64,000 bases of DNA from contig NC_087066.1 in assembly GCF_963678635.1 (NCBI RefSeq), positions 6,973,954 to 7,037,953 of the forward strand, written 5' to 3'. The DNA comes from Symsagittifera roscoffensis (taxonomy: Eukaryota > Xenacoelomorpha > Acoela > Convolutidae). A program made the translations under genes and the position numbers. The notes beneath the pieces are model-generated. The model made no database searches. It was not told the DNA's origin and worked only from the letters and a program-made list of their open reading frames with translations. Numbering within the stretch: position 1 is the stretch's first letter; the number at the start of each line of letters is the position of its first letter. Positions 36,399 through 49,578 of the stretch are shown piece after piece.

Positions 36399-38348
36399 AT
36401 GAACTACTATATAAAATATAGTAGTTCAGGTCCTAGAAGATTACGACTGGTTGGAATTCTAACTATTAATCTAGTAGTTATATTGATATAAGAGAAGAAT
36501 TAGACAAGCAACTTGTGCCTACTTGTTTGTAATTTTGGGTAAAATCTTTTGTAATGATAAATGTTTTTTTTTCAATTGAAATTTCCATGACGTCCTTATA
36601 AAGTTTAAATTTTGGTCGGAACAAATCAATATCCTCTCCCCCTCCCCCCCCCCCATCAAGTTAAGATCCTCGACCACAGTATCCCAGTGTTCAAATTTAA
36701 ATTAAATTTACTAAGCGCTGCGCGTAAAATGCTCCATTCTGATCTGATTGGCTGAAAATTTAAACTCAGGGCTAAGTTAAAATCTTCACTCCTAAATGGC
36801 TTTGGGGGATGGGAGGATGTTAACTTCGTCCTTTTGACCAGTTACTGCCACGTTTTAGTTCTCTTCTTGGACAATTAGTGCCCTTAGAATTTCTTTTGTC
36901 AAACAGGCCTTTTCAAATAGAGTTTCTGAGAAAATCTTTCGCTATAGAGCTAGGAACCAAAAAATTCATCGTTTTTTTGATACAAAGTTTTTTATGTTGA
37001 CCAATTGGATTTTCCGAGCGCTCTCAGAACACTATAAAAAAAACTTCAAAACATTTTTTGGCTTCTTCCTTCGAAGGGAACGAAGAAGCTCCCGACTCCC
37101 CCCCCCCCCCCAAGTTTTTTTTGAGTTGTTTATAGTTTATGTGCTTCTTATTCAATGGCTTCTGTGATTTGATTCAAAATCCATTCATTAACCTTGATAA
37201 GTTTTTCATATTTTTTTTTCTACAAACCATTTTTGCATGACATCGAATTTATCCGTCACGTGATTTGACAATTTTTTTGTCGACCTTTATAACTGTTTCC
37301 ATTCCTCATTAACCTGTGATAGATTTGATCGATTTTCGAACCGTTCATATTGATTTAATAATCGAAGCAAAATATATCACCTAGTTTTTGATTTTGCTTG
37401 TGGGGCAAAACAATTAATATTTCCGAAATTGAAAGTTTTTTCTGAGTTATCAGGTTTTGTCATTTCTAACGAAAAAATTGGGAAAAATAATGAGCTGTGT
37501 TGCATTACAATACTATTAGACATACAATCAACTTTACTTACACTTAAAATTAATGAAATGCATTTGATTAAGCGCTGAAACTCTGACGTAGCTAACTGTT
37601 CCATTTATTTCTCTACTACACGCATATTGTATCAAAAAATCATTAGAAGTTTTAATGGTTTCATTGGAGCTGTAGGGTCTTTTTACTCTTCCGCCCAAAA
37701 TAATTTTGTATTATTTCCTGTCTCCGCGTTGTGATAATTGCGAGTTTGGGGGAATAATTAAAAACACCCAAAGGTGAATATAAAACTGAAACTTCCAAAA
37801 AAAAACATATTTGGTTCTAGGTCTCTATTTGTTTCTATGTTTCTAGGTCAAGGGTGTTGAAACTTTCAGGTGAACTATAATGACTGCATTTGCTGTATTT
37901 GTGGATTGGACTTAGAAGCCGAGAGTTGTTTCCTGAATTTTTGTTTTTGATTGACGCCTGTTGATTCCTTTCAAAGTTATTAACTTATCAATTTTGTTTT
38001 AATGAGATTATTTTATAACTTCCTTTTGCACCTCACCACTTTATTTTCTGATAATAGACACACGCTCGAGTATTTAATAGACAGTTTCTTTTTATTGACC
38101 TTTGGAAATTTGGCGACTTGATAAATCAAAGAGTAGTGTTTTTTATATATGTTTGCTTTTTAATCTGACGACTCAAAAGTACAACGTTTCACGGGTTGAC
38201 TGAAACTCTAAGTCTAGAAAGAAATTTGCATTTAGAAAAAAAAATTTAATCCTTACAAAGTTTTGGTATCACTCAAGCAAAAAATCGATTAAAAAATGGT
38301 ATCTAGCAAAGTTTTATATGACCCAACCAAAAACTCAATCAAGGACGG

Positions 38349-38720
38349 GCCAAATTTCCGTATTTCCAGACTTTGCAGACAGAGGAGAAGTGTCCGCGAC
38401 CGGTGCGACTCAGTAAAAAGGTTGTTGACGACAGGGGCGACATAATTTGAATTTGAATTTAGATACAGTTTAGAGAACAGAACATTAATGAACTAATAAA
38501 CTGCATCAGGGTTACTGTACGGGCAGTACAGCCCAACTGGCACTAACCCGAGGGAAACCTAGGTAAATAAGATCTTTAATTGCGGCTGTCGCAAGCAAAA
38601 AAAAGAATACGCCGTTGTCGATCTGCCAGATCGAAGAGAAATTAACCGCGACCAAAACAAAATAATCGCAGTTGTCGCAACCAAAGAAAAGTTAATCTCG
38701 ATCTGTGCGATTAAAAAGAA
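38349..38720 (+). repeat. Inverted repeat partner B, with insertion
   Basis: Carries the same ordered landmarks as 36190-36398, with an additional segment at about 38457-38573 that has no partner in the other copy. Downstream it extends into repeats of ATTAACCGCGACCAAA, related in motif to the GCGCGACC blocks elsewhere. Confidence 0.75.
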
Positions 38721-39359
38721 ATTAACCGCGACCAAAGAAAAATTAACCAAAAAAAAACAAAGAAAAGGGCGCAAATCTTTAAAAAATCTACTAAAATATT
38801 TAATCCTACGGGAAACTTGATAAGCAGTATTAGAATCGTCGAATTTACAAATGGAAAAAACCTTATATATATTATATAATATAAACATTATATAATATAT
38901 AAAACTATCCAATTTGCAACCACGCTAGCTCAGAAGTGGGGCAAAAATTTTGACAACAAAACCAAATTTTCACCAATTTGATTTTTCTAGTGCTCTCAGA
39001 ACAATAGAAAAACCGTATTTTGAGAAACTTTTAGCGCCGCAGTCATTTTTTTGACGAAAAAAAAATAGGTGAGAAGCCTTTTTTGGACACTATTTGGAAA
39101 ATTTTGACCAATAAATTGCGTTTTTGCTGTGGCTCCCTTTCAAAATTAGTATATATTGGCGCCGTCAAAGGCGTCTTTAGAAACTTTTAGGGTTAGTCAG
39201 CTGAAGTTAGATGATTAGTGAGGGGATCGAATGCCTGAGGGGGAGAAACCTCCCCCCGCTCACCTGCACTGCCCCCCTTCCTGGGGCCAAATTGTAGACT
39301 GAACCGCAATATTTTTTTTCTCAAATTATCGCGATTTATTTTTAGACTATCGCCACCGA

Positions 39360-39748
39360 AATTCGATGTTTTCCAACTTTCAAAAAAATGATCTAAGTGT
39401 TTTCCTCTGCTCAGGGTGTTTTTTCTCCAGACCAGTTTCGACTTTTTAACCAGCAATTTTTTCGAAATATTTTCTTATCATTCAAAAGATATTGTTGTTT
39501 GAGCTAAAATTTGAAGAGTTATTTCACATGTGATCAGTTTTTTCTAGAGGCCATATGCGAAGTATATAACTTTGTACTTAACAAGGCGTGTGAGAGGATA
39601 ATTTTAAGAAAAAACTTTTTAAAAAAACTGAAATTTTTTTCACTATTTTTTTTTTGAAAATTCCATCATTTTAAAATTAGCGATCACTACTCCGTAGAAT
39701 TTAAAAGACAGTGAGACATTCAGGACTTCGCTCTGATAAGAGCAGCCA
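39360..39748 (+). mobile_element. Degraded Helentron/HINE-type copy 12
   Basis: Landmarks CGACTTTTTAACCAGC, AAGGCGTGTGAGAGG and a 3' end of GAGACATTCAGGACTTCGCTCTGATAAGAGCAG in parts are recognisable. The start is lost. Confidence 0.6.
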
Positions 39749-41894
39749 TTACAGATTTTGGCCGCGACTATAATACTCTTTCTCGTCTATGATTTTTTGG
39801 TCGCGGAATTAACATCAGCGCGAATTTGAAAATCCAAAAAATAGTAGCTTAACTTGTCTCGATGGATGAAGTTAAAGGGATCTGAAAACTGCCAATGTAG
39901 GATACTACTTTGCATTACTTTTCCGGTTTCTAAAAACAGAAGCGGCGGACAAGTCTGGCTCGTAATTTATTCCAAATTGAACCTAAATGTATGCTAATTG
40001 GGTTGGATTTATAAAGCTGAACATCTCTATAAAATTAGGTGAAATTTGCCTAGTGCGGATGATATGCCAAATAAGATCCCTTAGGATGTCTTTTTGATCA
40101 CCGATTAAGAAGAAGGAATGAAATTTTATGTGATTAGGTCCGTCTGCAACGTCATAAGTGCCACTCAGAAAACCCCGAGAAAGCTTTTGCAAAACATCAT
40201 GATCGTACACAATACATTATGTTCAGAATTCCAATTAAAAGAGCAAAAAAGTTCACGCGAACATCTAAGACAGAGCTACTGACGCATACTAACATAGCCT
40301 GAGCTTAATTAAAACGTTGCTAACGGCTTAATAAAAAGAAAATTAAATCGTATGAATTATAATATAAATACGGATTGATGAAGCCTCATTTTTTTCAAAC
40401 CAAGCTGTCTGAAATTCATCAATCCATATCGTAAAAAGGTACAAAACAGGCTCAGACGTCACACCATGATTGGAATCAGGGCTATGACTTTTCTATCATT
40501 AGGGTGAAATAAGCAAAAAGTCTACATGTATTGATATTTTTCACTGCGTAGTGCTGTTTTGATATAATTAATTAACATGTACCAAATTATCTCATCACTG
40601 TCGAGACGACTGTCGCGCAAAAAGTATTTGCAAATAAAAAGTGTTTTTTCTTACAATTTATAGATCTACGAGAAAAACGCAATTATTAACCCTTAAACGA
40701 TCATAGGGATTAAACTGAATCCAATTATGATAAAACATAGAGAAAAAGAATCCGCCTAGGCCAAAAAAACATGGTCCGTTTTTTTGAGAACAAGCAAAAC
40801 TGCAAAAAAAAAACGGAAACTTAAATTGAAAAATAGAACAGACGGATACTGCGCAAGTAGCACAGATTGTTTCGATCATAGTTAGTTTTGGAAACAGAAA
40901 TAATGTTCTTTGAAATTTCTCTTAAAAATATTTTTACAAAAATTTTTTTTGCAATTTTTTCGCTGTTTGTTTTTGGGCGGATGAGGGCAGGGTTTATTGT
41001 ACGTGAAATTTTAATCTCTGGGGGAGCTGTTTTTCTCTTCTTAAAACCAGTACTAAAGGCCAAAAAACAAAGCACAACATATAATGTAACGACTCAGACA
41101 TTTCGACGGGCATAGCGGGTAACTTAAGTATATACAGACTATTTGCTATAGTAACTTGGCAAAGAAAGGTAAAATAGAACGTTGCAAAAAAAATCCGACA
41201 GACAGAATTCAATAAAAATATCAATCTTTCCAGTTTAGCAGATTTCTACATGCTATTTTTTTCCAGACAATCTTGATACAAAACATCGATCTGAAAGATT
41301 TTATTTTTGTTCCAACCATTTGAAAAAAGTGGAGGAATTTTGTATTCGAGCGTGTTTTTTTTTGGTTTTTGTTTTCCACGCCTAATCACGTACCACAAAA
41401 GTCATCAGAATAGATCCAATTATTTTTAATATATAAAAGCCCTTTCAGTCGTAGTTCGAACTTTCAAAATTTTTAAAATTTTGTTTCTCAGTGTCGAGAA
41501 AAACCGGTCTGAAATTTTTGATTTTTGGTCTATTTTCGAGCTAAAAAGGCTTGTCAAAATAAAGCTTACAGGCTTACAATAACTAATTTAAGCTTAACTT
41601 AAGCCGCGAAGATTTATTTCTCAAGTAGAATTAGTTCTTGAAGTTTTTGGGAACCAAAAGCTTCAAAATTTCAACAATTTCGTGCAAAAAAATTGAACTT
41701 TGAAAAAATTACGATTTTTTTTTGTTTTCCTTGACATCTTATTAGAGAAACTGTTTTCCAACTAGCCTAATTGACTATGACTGATTGTGTTTTAAGACTA
41801 TGGTCGGAACATTCTGCGCTGTTTGCACATTAACCAGCTGTCCTCTTTTAATTGAAATAGTCTGCCCGATTTTTTTGCTATTTATTATACTAAC

Positions 41895-42129
41895 TTGCAA
41901 GAGATGGTTCCGAGGAAGTCCGGATTGCCCATGAACTGTCCAGCGGCATAGTAGGCGGCCAGAAGAGACATGAGCAGGTCCGAAATAGCCACCATGCAGA
42001 TGTTGATTGCCCCGCACAGCTCAGTGGGTGCTAGGGAGGGGGAGGAGGATGAAGACGAGGAGGAGGAAGAGTTCTTGCATCGACCCAGTCCCCCCACTAG
42101 CTTGGAACCCCGCAGGAAGTAGCAGAGAA
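41895..42129 (-). CDS. Class A GPCR exon 2 (end of helix 1 to start of helix 3)
   Basis: The minus strand has an acceptor TTATTTAAG before the exon and a donor GTTAGT after it. Joined to exon 1 (44548-44848), the phase matches exactly: the single base G left from exon 1 completes a Val codon. The exon gives the rest of helix 1 (LCYFLR), an enlarged first intracellular loop with ten serines in a row (CT-rich codons, a microsatellite) and helix 2 (NICMVAISDLLMSLL), with the conserved Asp of helix 2 in SDLL. It ends at ISCK, where the Cys fits the helix 3 end of the conserved disulfide. These features place it in the rhodopsin class of receptors; the ISDLLMS segment recalls opsins and related receptors, but ligand and subfamily cannot be named without the later exons. 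The exon lies only 9 bp from a transposon. Confidence 0.75.
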
Positions 42130-42138
42130 CTTAAATAA

Positions 42139-42496
42139 ACAAGACTTCTCGTATCAGGGTGCAGCCATGAGTGCTCTGACCGCGTTCTTTGTTGAAGTTA
42201 CTCCGACTGCGTTTTAATTTCTATGGTATAATTAAAAAATAATTGAGAAAATTTTCAAAAATAGTGAAATTTTTTTAATGTATTTTTTGAAAATCATCAC
42301 CCACACGCTATGTAAAGTACAAAGTGATATATTTTGCATATAGCAAACTACTAAATAGACCAAAGAGTATGCCTTAACCCAATTTGAAGCTTTTTCTAAT
42401 ATGGATTAAATCTCCGTTAAAAAGTCGAAATCTGTCTAGAGAAAAAAAAACACCCCGATCTCAAATATTGCGTCACTTTCTTCAAAAGTCGGAACA
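42139..42496 (+). mobile_element. Helentron/HINE-type copy 13, in the receptor intron
   Basis: The plus-strand left edge ACAAGACTTCTCGTATCAGG and right edge AAAGTCGGAACA show that its sense strand is minus, the same direction as the receptor gene. It has a decayed hairpin and internal deletions (358 bp). Its 3' tip lies 9 bp upstream of the exon 2 acceptor, so the branch site and pyrimidine tract would have to come from transposon sequence. The strand field is kept plus only because the edges were read there; sense is minus. Confidence 0.7.
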
Positions 42497-44233
42497 AAAA
42501 GAACAATTAACCTCAAAGGTTTGGATGAAATCAGAATAATGGTGAAATCATTATTAAATTGATTTCGAGCACTGAAAAGAACAGAAAACGTTTGATATCA
42601 AGTCAAAATATTTGCAAACGTGTTCAGCAATTATGCTCATTACTTGGAATCAATTGCAAAGTTACATCTAGAAATTGAATATTCAGAATCTAACACTCAT
42701 TCAGCGATGAGCAAATGGTAGTGAAGTCGCCTAAAAGCCGCCAAAAACTACCTCAAAAGATACTGTTGCAATTAAATTGACTTGAAAGAGCAGAACAAAA
42801 AATACGTCAAACAAGTTAAAACTTCTAAAGCGCTTTGATAAGATTTTTCTCAATAATTAGCTTCACATTTGAATTTGAAGTCCGGAACTTAAAAATATCA
42901 GTTTTGATAACAGAAAAGTTTGATAGTAGAAAAGTGCGTCATAAAAGTTACGGACGGACAAAACTTTATCAATAATTGCAAAAATGTCATCGCAATTTTA
43001 TTGTATTACAAATTCTTAGAATTCTAATTTTTTGATGAATTGAACTTGACTTATGATCATCACCGGGAAAAGTTGTTCAGACTATTATTGGCATAAAAAA
43101 AACTATACAGCTATAAAAAAAAAGATGACGAGCAACTTGAAGACACTAGAAATACACGATTCGATAAAAAAACTTTCCGCACCGCAGCAAAAGTTTATGG
43201 AAAAAACAGTACAAAACTTCCAAAAAATCAGAAAAATTTTAGGGTCGGTATTTAGGGTCGGTCCCTGTGAAAAGCAGAGCACAGCAAAACTCTCCCCCCC
43301 CACCTGCAAAATTTTACTAGTAAACTTATTGTTGACATTGTCCGATTGTGACAAAAATTTGCATGCAGACTAAATAGACCTTGTCAATCATATTTGGTCT
43401 TCATACTTAACCTTATAACGCACTGAGGTGGGAAGGGGGAAGGGAAAAGAGCCCACAGCAGATATGGTTTAGAGGTAACAAAGCGAACTGAGGAGCGATA
43501 AGTTGGGGGATCAGATCCTGGCAGGGGTCACATTTTACATTATTTAAAAACACTAAAACAATATTTAAAAAACAATAATTATCACTGATTTTGCTATCAT
43601 CAGAATAACTGAAAATAGCAGTGCTCCAGTACTCATTCAATGCTTCAATTTCTGTAACTCTTTTCTTGTTTTCCGCCCCTCGTAAAATTACAAAAAAAAG
43701 CTGATCAAAAATTGTTCACGCGACATTTTGCATATTAAAATGTAAAAAATTGTTCACCTGTTCACGCTGACACGTTTTAACGCAGTTTATACCATTAAAA
43801 AAAAACATTTTAAATAGATTTTACACATCGAACTTCAGAAAAACTCAAAGGGGGAACTAGATATCTCTGATTTATCAGACTGTTAACCACAATTGAAGAA
43901 AATGGGTAATCCTCACACCCACCCAAACTTTACCAAATTTAACAGATCTGGAAGAAAATCTCCCAAAAGCTGAAAATTCTGATCGATCGAAACAAAAACA
44001 AGTGTATTCGCGCCATCTCATCTGGTAATACTACCATTCTTCAGAGCGGTGATTTTAATATTGATCGAATATTTATCAAAAAACAAGATAATTGCTTAGC
44101 AGTAGTAAGAACTTAGTTTGCCCTTTAAGTGAATAACATACTTTGAATTCCATTTATTTTTTCGGGTTATAAAAGTTATTTCATATTTTTGAACCGCTAG
44201 AACTCTTTGATAATTTTTTACTTGGGGTCGAGC
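42497..44233. other. Intron sequence of the receptor gene
   Basis: Lies between receptor exons 1 and 2. Nothing coding is recognised; a C-rich patch at about 43290-43305 and several short open frames without family features. Confidence 0.5.
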
Positions 44234-44547
44234 AGTGGCGCAGTCAAGGGTCTGGGATCCCCCCTTTTCTTCTAAGTCCAACGATACCCTTTCCGCTCAA
44301 AGGATCCCCCTTTTTTCCCTGTTTACGATACTCTGAATGATAAAAGTAGTTATTCAAGTCAAGTTCGTGAGCAACGGAAGATTTTTTACTTTCACTCAAT
44401 ATTATTATATTACTATTAAATTTTAGAGTCAAAGAGTATCGTCCCGAAAAGGATCCCCCCTCCCCCTCAATTCTGGCTGCCAAGATTTGGGCGCATTATG
44501 GGATGAGTAGAAGCATAAGCAACCTTATGAATTAAAAAGGACGTTAC

Positions 44548-44848
44548 CTGTTAGGTTTCCAGCAATGCCCAAAACACTCAAGATTGAGTACACTGGTCCC
44601 ATGAGAACATGTGCCGGATGTACATCACTGGCCCCTCCCCCCTCCGTTATCACGTGACCTGTCATCTCATCACCAATGACACCAGACATGGAACAGTTTG
44701 ACCCCGAAGACATGTCAGTGTCGCTTAGAACAGAAGTCGTGTTTTCGGAAGGACTTTGCAATAGAGTGTTGTTTATAAGAAAACAAGTGATGTTTGCTAC
44801 ACTTAGAGCAAAATTTGGAATGCTAGTTGAATTCTGTTGAACGGACAT
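44548..44848 (-). CDS. Class A GPCR exon 1
   Basis: One hundred codons plus one base, from ATG to a GTAACG donor. The product starts with an extracellular tail of about 78 residues with five N-glycosylation sequons (N6, N19, N26, N36, N51) and no obvious signal peptide, as is usual for class A receptors. It then enters helix 1 (PVYSILSVLGIAGNL), with the conserved Asn at residue 98. It splices in phase to exon 2 at 41895-42129 across a 2418 bp intron. The receptor would sit in the plasma membrane and signal through heterotrimeric G proteins. Later helices were not located, so completeness is unknown. The start is supported by conservation in the left-arm copy at 34346. Confidence 0.8.
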
Positions 44849-47307
44849 TTTTAATGACTATTTGCAACAATTGGTCGAAAATTATTGGAATGCGAAAGTT
44901 ACCGAGAAATAATAAATAAGAAAGTAATGTTGACAAAAATTGATTAACTAAATGATAATTGATAGTTATATCAGACAAACCTTCATCTAGCTGTGTATTT
45001 TGATAAAGAAGAATGGGTTAAATTTAAACTGACCTTAGCACTAAGTTTGTGATTTGATCTAAAATGTAATTATATTGCAAACAAGTGCAAGTATCGTAAC
45101 TGATCAGAGTTCTGTCGGTCTAAATTCGGATAAAACGTTCTCAAATGTCGCAGAAATATTTGAAATCAATTTTTTGAAGTAAAAATAACGTCAAAAAACA
45201 TGCGCGATCATTTATGACAAAGGGAAAGCAATTAGAGCTGTAAGTTATGCAATTGAGAGCTAATTTGCAATTATAAGTCGATTGCATCAATGGCCCTCAA
45301 AGTTCAAGTAAGACTTGTCGAATATTTTTTTGTAGTTGGTAAATAACTGAAGAATTGTTGAAGAAATTCTCAGAAAGCATTTTTACTTCGTAATTGGGTG
45401 AAAAATGATTATTAAAAATGCTACAACAGCGCTGATATCAAAGTTATAATAATTCAAAATGAGGAAACGATCTTTTTTACAAATACCTGACAGGGCTTTG
45501 CGGTATCTGAAACAGTATTTCATCAACTTTTGAATTTAAATCAAAGAGGAAAACAACTTTTTACCGGTGTCTTTTTTAGCCAATCAACGCACATTTTTTC
45601 ACTGGTGGTTGAAAAACATTTTCCTGCGTTCGATGTAAAAGGAAATGCCAATGAAAATGATGTCTAAAAACGTCTTTATTATACTGTTTTTATAAGCCAG
45701 TTTTGCATCGTAGCTTAAGCCAAAAATCACATTTACAAGTTATAGTTGTCTGCGTTTAAAATTAAATATATTAATTTAAGCCAGCAACAATTTCTCTAGA
45801 AAACTAAAACAACGAAAATGATTGAAAAAAGTATTAAATTGATATTTGCGCAAATCGACAAGACAAAAATCTTCAAGTTTTTTTAGAAACATTTAATGTT
45901 TCATTATGTTTTCCTGGAATGGTGAAATTAATAACTGAAAAACAGCGCTGTGTCAGTTTTAGCAATTTTTCCAATCAAATGGTCTTCATTTCATATATGT
46001 CATACAAGTCATACAATTTCATGCAATTGATCTACGAGGTTGCTTTGAGGTTCCATAGAATTGTCTATCTCGTTCAGCTCTGATGTTCATCGGATTTATA
46101 TTTCTATAAACACTACATAAAACAATATTGGTCCGATGATTTTTTCTGCCAAGACAAACTTCTAGTGTTTTGCAAAAAATTTTTGCGGAGTTTTTGGTAC
46201 CATCCGAAATATATAGGTGTACTGAGCCATCAAATATAATGCGCAAAAATTCAAATTTTAAAATTTTAAAGCGCAGCGTGTATACGACTAATAAATATTT
46301 TCATTCTGTTGACTGGAAGACACGTATAAATCGATGAAGTACTATCAGAACCTTAAGCTAGAAAACCGATATGAAGCAAGGAAGTCGTTTTTCTGCTGCA
46401 AGCAGTCTTGCTTCGTTAATAGTTTCTTAAAAGAAATTCTCAATTCTCGGTGTAAGAAGTGAAAATTTAGATGATAAATCATTAAACTGAGAATCAAAAA
46501 AACTTTGGAAGAGAGAAATTGCATAATTCTCTTGATGAAGTTTTTACAAGCTAGATTTTAATTTCTTTTCTGACGTTGCGTTTTTATTATTCATAAATTT
46601 AATTAGAAAAAAGAATTTATTGTCCTGCTTTTACTAAAAATAAAAATTTATGTTTTTGCCATTCAGAAAAGATCTAATAAAAGCTATCCAGCGTGTCTAG
46701 ACAATCTCCGTTTTTATTATTCCCACAAATTCTATACTAAGTTGAAGGAAGCTCAATTTTTGCGACTCAAGGCTGGTTTTTGCGGCTAGAATATTGACTT
46801 GGCACTACTATAGCAACCGATGGTAGATCTGAAGCTAGAAAACTAGTATTAATTTGTGCGCATACACTACCATGGTCATGACATGAGATCAATTGATCAA
46901 TCTGGCGGCTCCCAAGTGAACGCCCTATCAGTATGCTAAGAGCCTGCTTGTCCTTCCTCAAGACAACAATTGGTAAAAAAAATTATGACGAAGGACTTTT
47001 GATCAGATCAATTTCTAAATTTCAAGTTACCTGCTACATTTGCGAAGCGAAAGTTGTTCCTAGGAATCCTTAAGCGGAAAATGTAAAATTAACTTGAAGA
47101 CAATCGAGTTTGGCGGCATTTATTCACAATATTTTGTGCGACAGGTTGGAATTAAAAACGATTAGTTTTGGAAAAAAGAATTTAAAATAATACACAAAGC
47201 AAGCCGGTTGCTGTGCAAACAAAAACGAAGTAGTCTGACCAAAAAGTTTTTATTTTGAAAAATTAAGGTTATTTAAAAAACTCAAGTGGTATTATTTGAT
47301 ATTTTAT

Positions 47308-47836
47308 TGTTCGGACTTCTGATACCAAAGTGACGGAAAATTTGTGCTCGCGGTAGGTTTTTTTTCTTCAGACAAATTTTAACTTTTAACTAGCCATTTT
47401 TGACGGAATTTTTTAAAATCTTTCGAAAGGTATTGTTGTCCTGAGCTCAAACTTGAGAAGATATTTCGGTTGTGACCTTTTTTTGTTAAGTTACGGGGGT
47501 TTAAAGATTGCCATTTTGGCCAATTTTGGACTATTAACGCGCGATATATTTCGCGCTATTAACGTGTAAGCGGAGAGTTAATCCGTCTTAGAAATTGTTC
47601 CAAATAGCTTGAAAGAAGCTTCATTGCCATAATTGATTTTTTACAAGGAGCAAAACTATCCTTTTGTACTTTATTTGGCGTGTCTGGGGATGATTTGAAT
47701 AAAAAGTTTCAAAATTTAGAAAAAAAGTTTTTCATTTTGTTTTATTACATTTATTTTTTTAATGTTATTACTGCTTCCTAAACCTTAAAAGGCAGTCGGA
47801 ACATTCAGGGCTTCGCCCTGATACGAGCAGTCTTGT
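47308..47836 (+). mobile_element. Helentron/HINE-type copy 14
   Basis: TGTTCGGACTTCTGATACC to the hairpin TCAGGGC-TTC-GCCCTGA and GCAGTCTTGT, 529 bp. Right-arm partner of 31345-31875. Confidence 0.85.
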
Positions 47837-49578
47837 TTATTTTGGGAAAGTGAACAAAACAGGCTGGACTAAAAAGCCTACGAACTAAGAAACTAAGATT
47901 AATTATTATTGAAAAACGAAGCTGAAAATTGAGTCTCACGTTCGAATAACTGAAACACTTTTTTTGTGATTTTTTGGAATACGAAGAAAAACAATTAAGG
48001 CTTCAAAAAATTGCCACATGTGGCACTCTAGGAAATATTTTATGGGATAATACGACAGCGAGTATCAAAAATTGGCCCAAAAGAAGAGCTTAAGCTATAA
48101 TTTTTTACCACTTCGTGAAGTGTTGGTAACAACAAAAACGTTTGTTTGCTGAGAAACTAGCACTAGAGTTTCCTACCATAGTAATTTCCTAAATTTTTTG
48201 GAGGTTGTCAAAAAGTTTAAGAAATAAAAAAAACTGCTTTTGCTTCATATTTTTTCTCATTTTTCTCGATAAAAAAATTAAACTGACCGTTACAAGCGGT
48301 TACAAGCGGCTCTGAAAAACTTTGAAATAATTTGAAAAATGGTTTTTGAAATAATCATTTTGTGTTGTAGAAAAAATAAAACAACTGGCAAAAAAGATAC
48401 CAGTTTGTTATCACAAAGATAATTAAAAATTTTTGGTGTATTTTGAATCCAATTATTAACTGAAATTGTTTTATTGAAATTTTTCGTTTGAAGCACTTAA
48501 ACATTGTTTCAGGCAGAAAATACAGCATGAAAAAACCCAAGGCGTTTGTTTTTTTGCCTTCTCTCAGGCTGGCCAGAACAAAAAAAAACAAACACATAAG
48601 TACTCAACGAACCGTTGGTTGCTGGAAAAATTGTAAATCATCTTGTAAATTTGGCATAATATTAAGGAATTTAGTTTAGTATTTTGCTACTTCTGAGTTG
48701 AGCAACTTTATTACGGCTGAACATACAAAGATGAAAACATATCATGAATTAGCTTTTTATTAGGACAGTGAAACCAGCAAAGCACTCCAAAAGTTTGAAC
48801 TAGAAACTAGTATTTTAGACGTAGCAAACAATTCAAGTAGTGCTAGTGTGTTCTATTGTGTTTTTGCCAATTCAAAAAGTATTCAAATAAAAATTATAAC
48901 CAAATTAAATTCGATTGCTCTTTTGAGGAATATGGAATATTTTGGGAAGAAAATGAAAAGAAATTGATTTTTTTTGTTTTTAGATTTGTGATACTCACGC
49001 CATGTAACGCGCAAAATGAAAAATATTGCGCCTGCCACCGCAATAGAAAAGAGCATGTTGACCGCCTCCTTTCAATTGGAATGATTCAAACAAAATCCGC
49101 CGCTTACTTTTAATATGACGATGAATATCACGCGGTAATTATCGCTATTTCAATATCTTGGTGGTCAAACTAGTCCTAAAATTTAATCCACAATAACTTA
49201 GCAACAAATGGTAGCATGTTAGTTTTTTTCGAGTTTGAGCTTTGGATAACATCTTTTGCAAATGGTATATAAAAATTCTGCAAAATGGTAAGTTAATAAG
49301 CCAAATTTTGTCTGAAGAAAAAACAAACCTCCCAAGTAAAAACATTCCGTCGTCTTCTGGAAATTTAAACCAACTAGTAGCCGCGGAAGTGGTAGGAGCG
49401 CATTGTTCCTTTTCTGATGTCTCGTATAATTAAAAAAAAATGATTTAAAAAAAAAATTATTTCAAAGTCTCAAATGTTTTGAAAAATACTTTGGTTTATT
49501 CATTTGAATTTTTCAGATATGGAGTTTCAATTAATATGATGCTTGTGTTGCGTAACTGAACTGGCATTTCACAATTAT

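Larger units (their letters stand above)
35120..41894. other. Spacer between the arms, mostly non-coding
   Basis: No plus-strand receptor exon is seen. It holds an inverted pair of GC-motif repeats (36190-36398 and 38349-38720), degraded hAT-like sequence (about 38942-39290) and a degraded Helentron-like copy (about 39360-39748). If the minus-strand receptor gene is intact, its later exons should lie in this interval or across the gap, but I could not identify a helix 3 to helix 7 exon. Confidence 0.5.

Noticed and set aside
36600-36860. Another GGATC-type transposon suggested by a C-run and AAGATCC near 36640-36670
   Set aside because: No convincing partner end or target duplication could be found.
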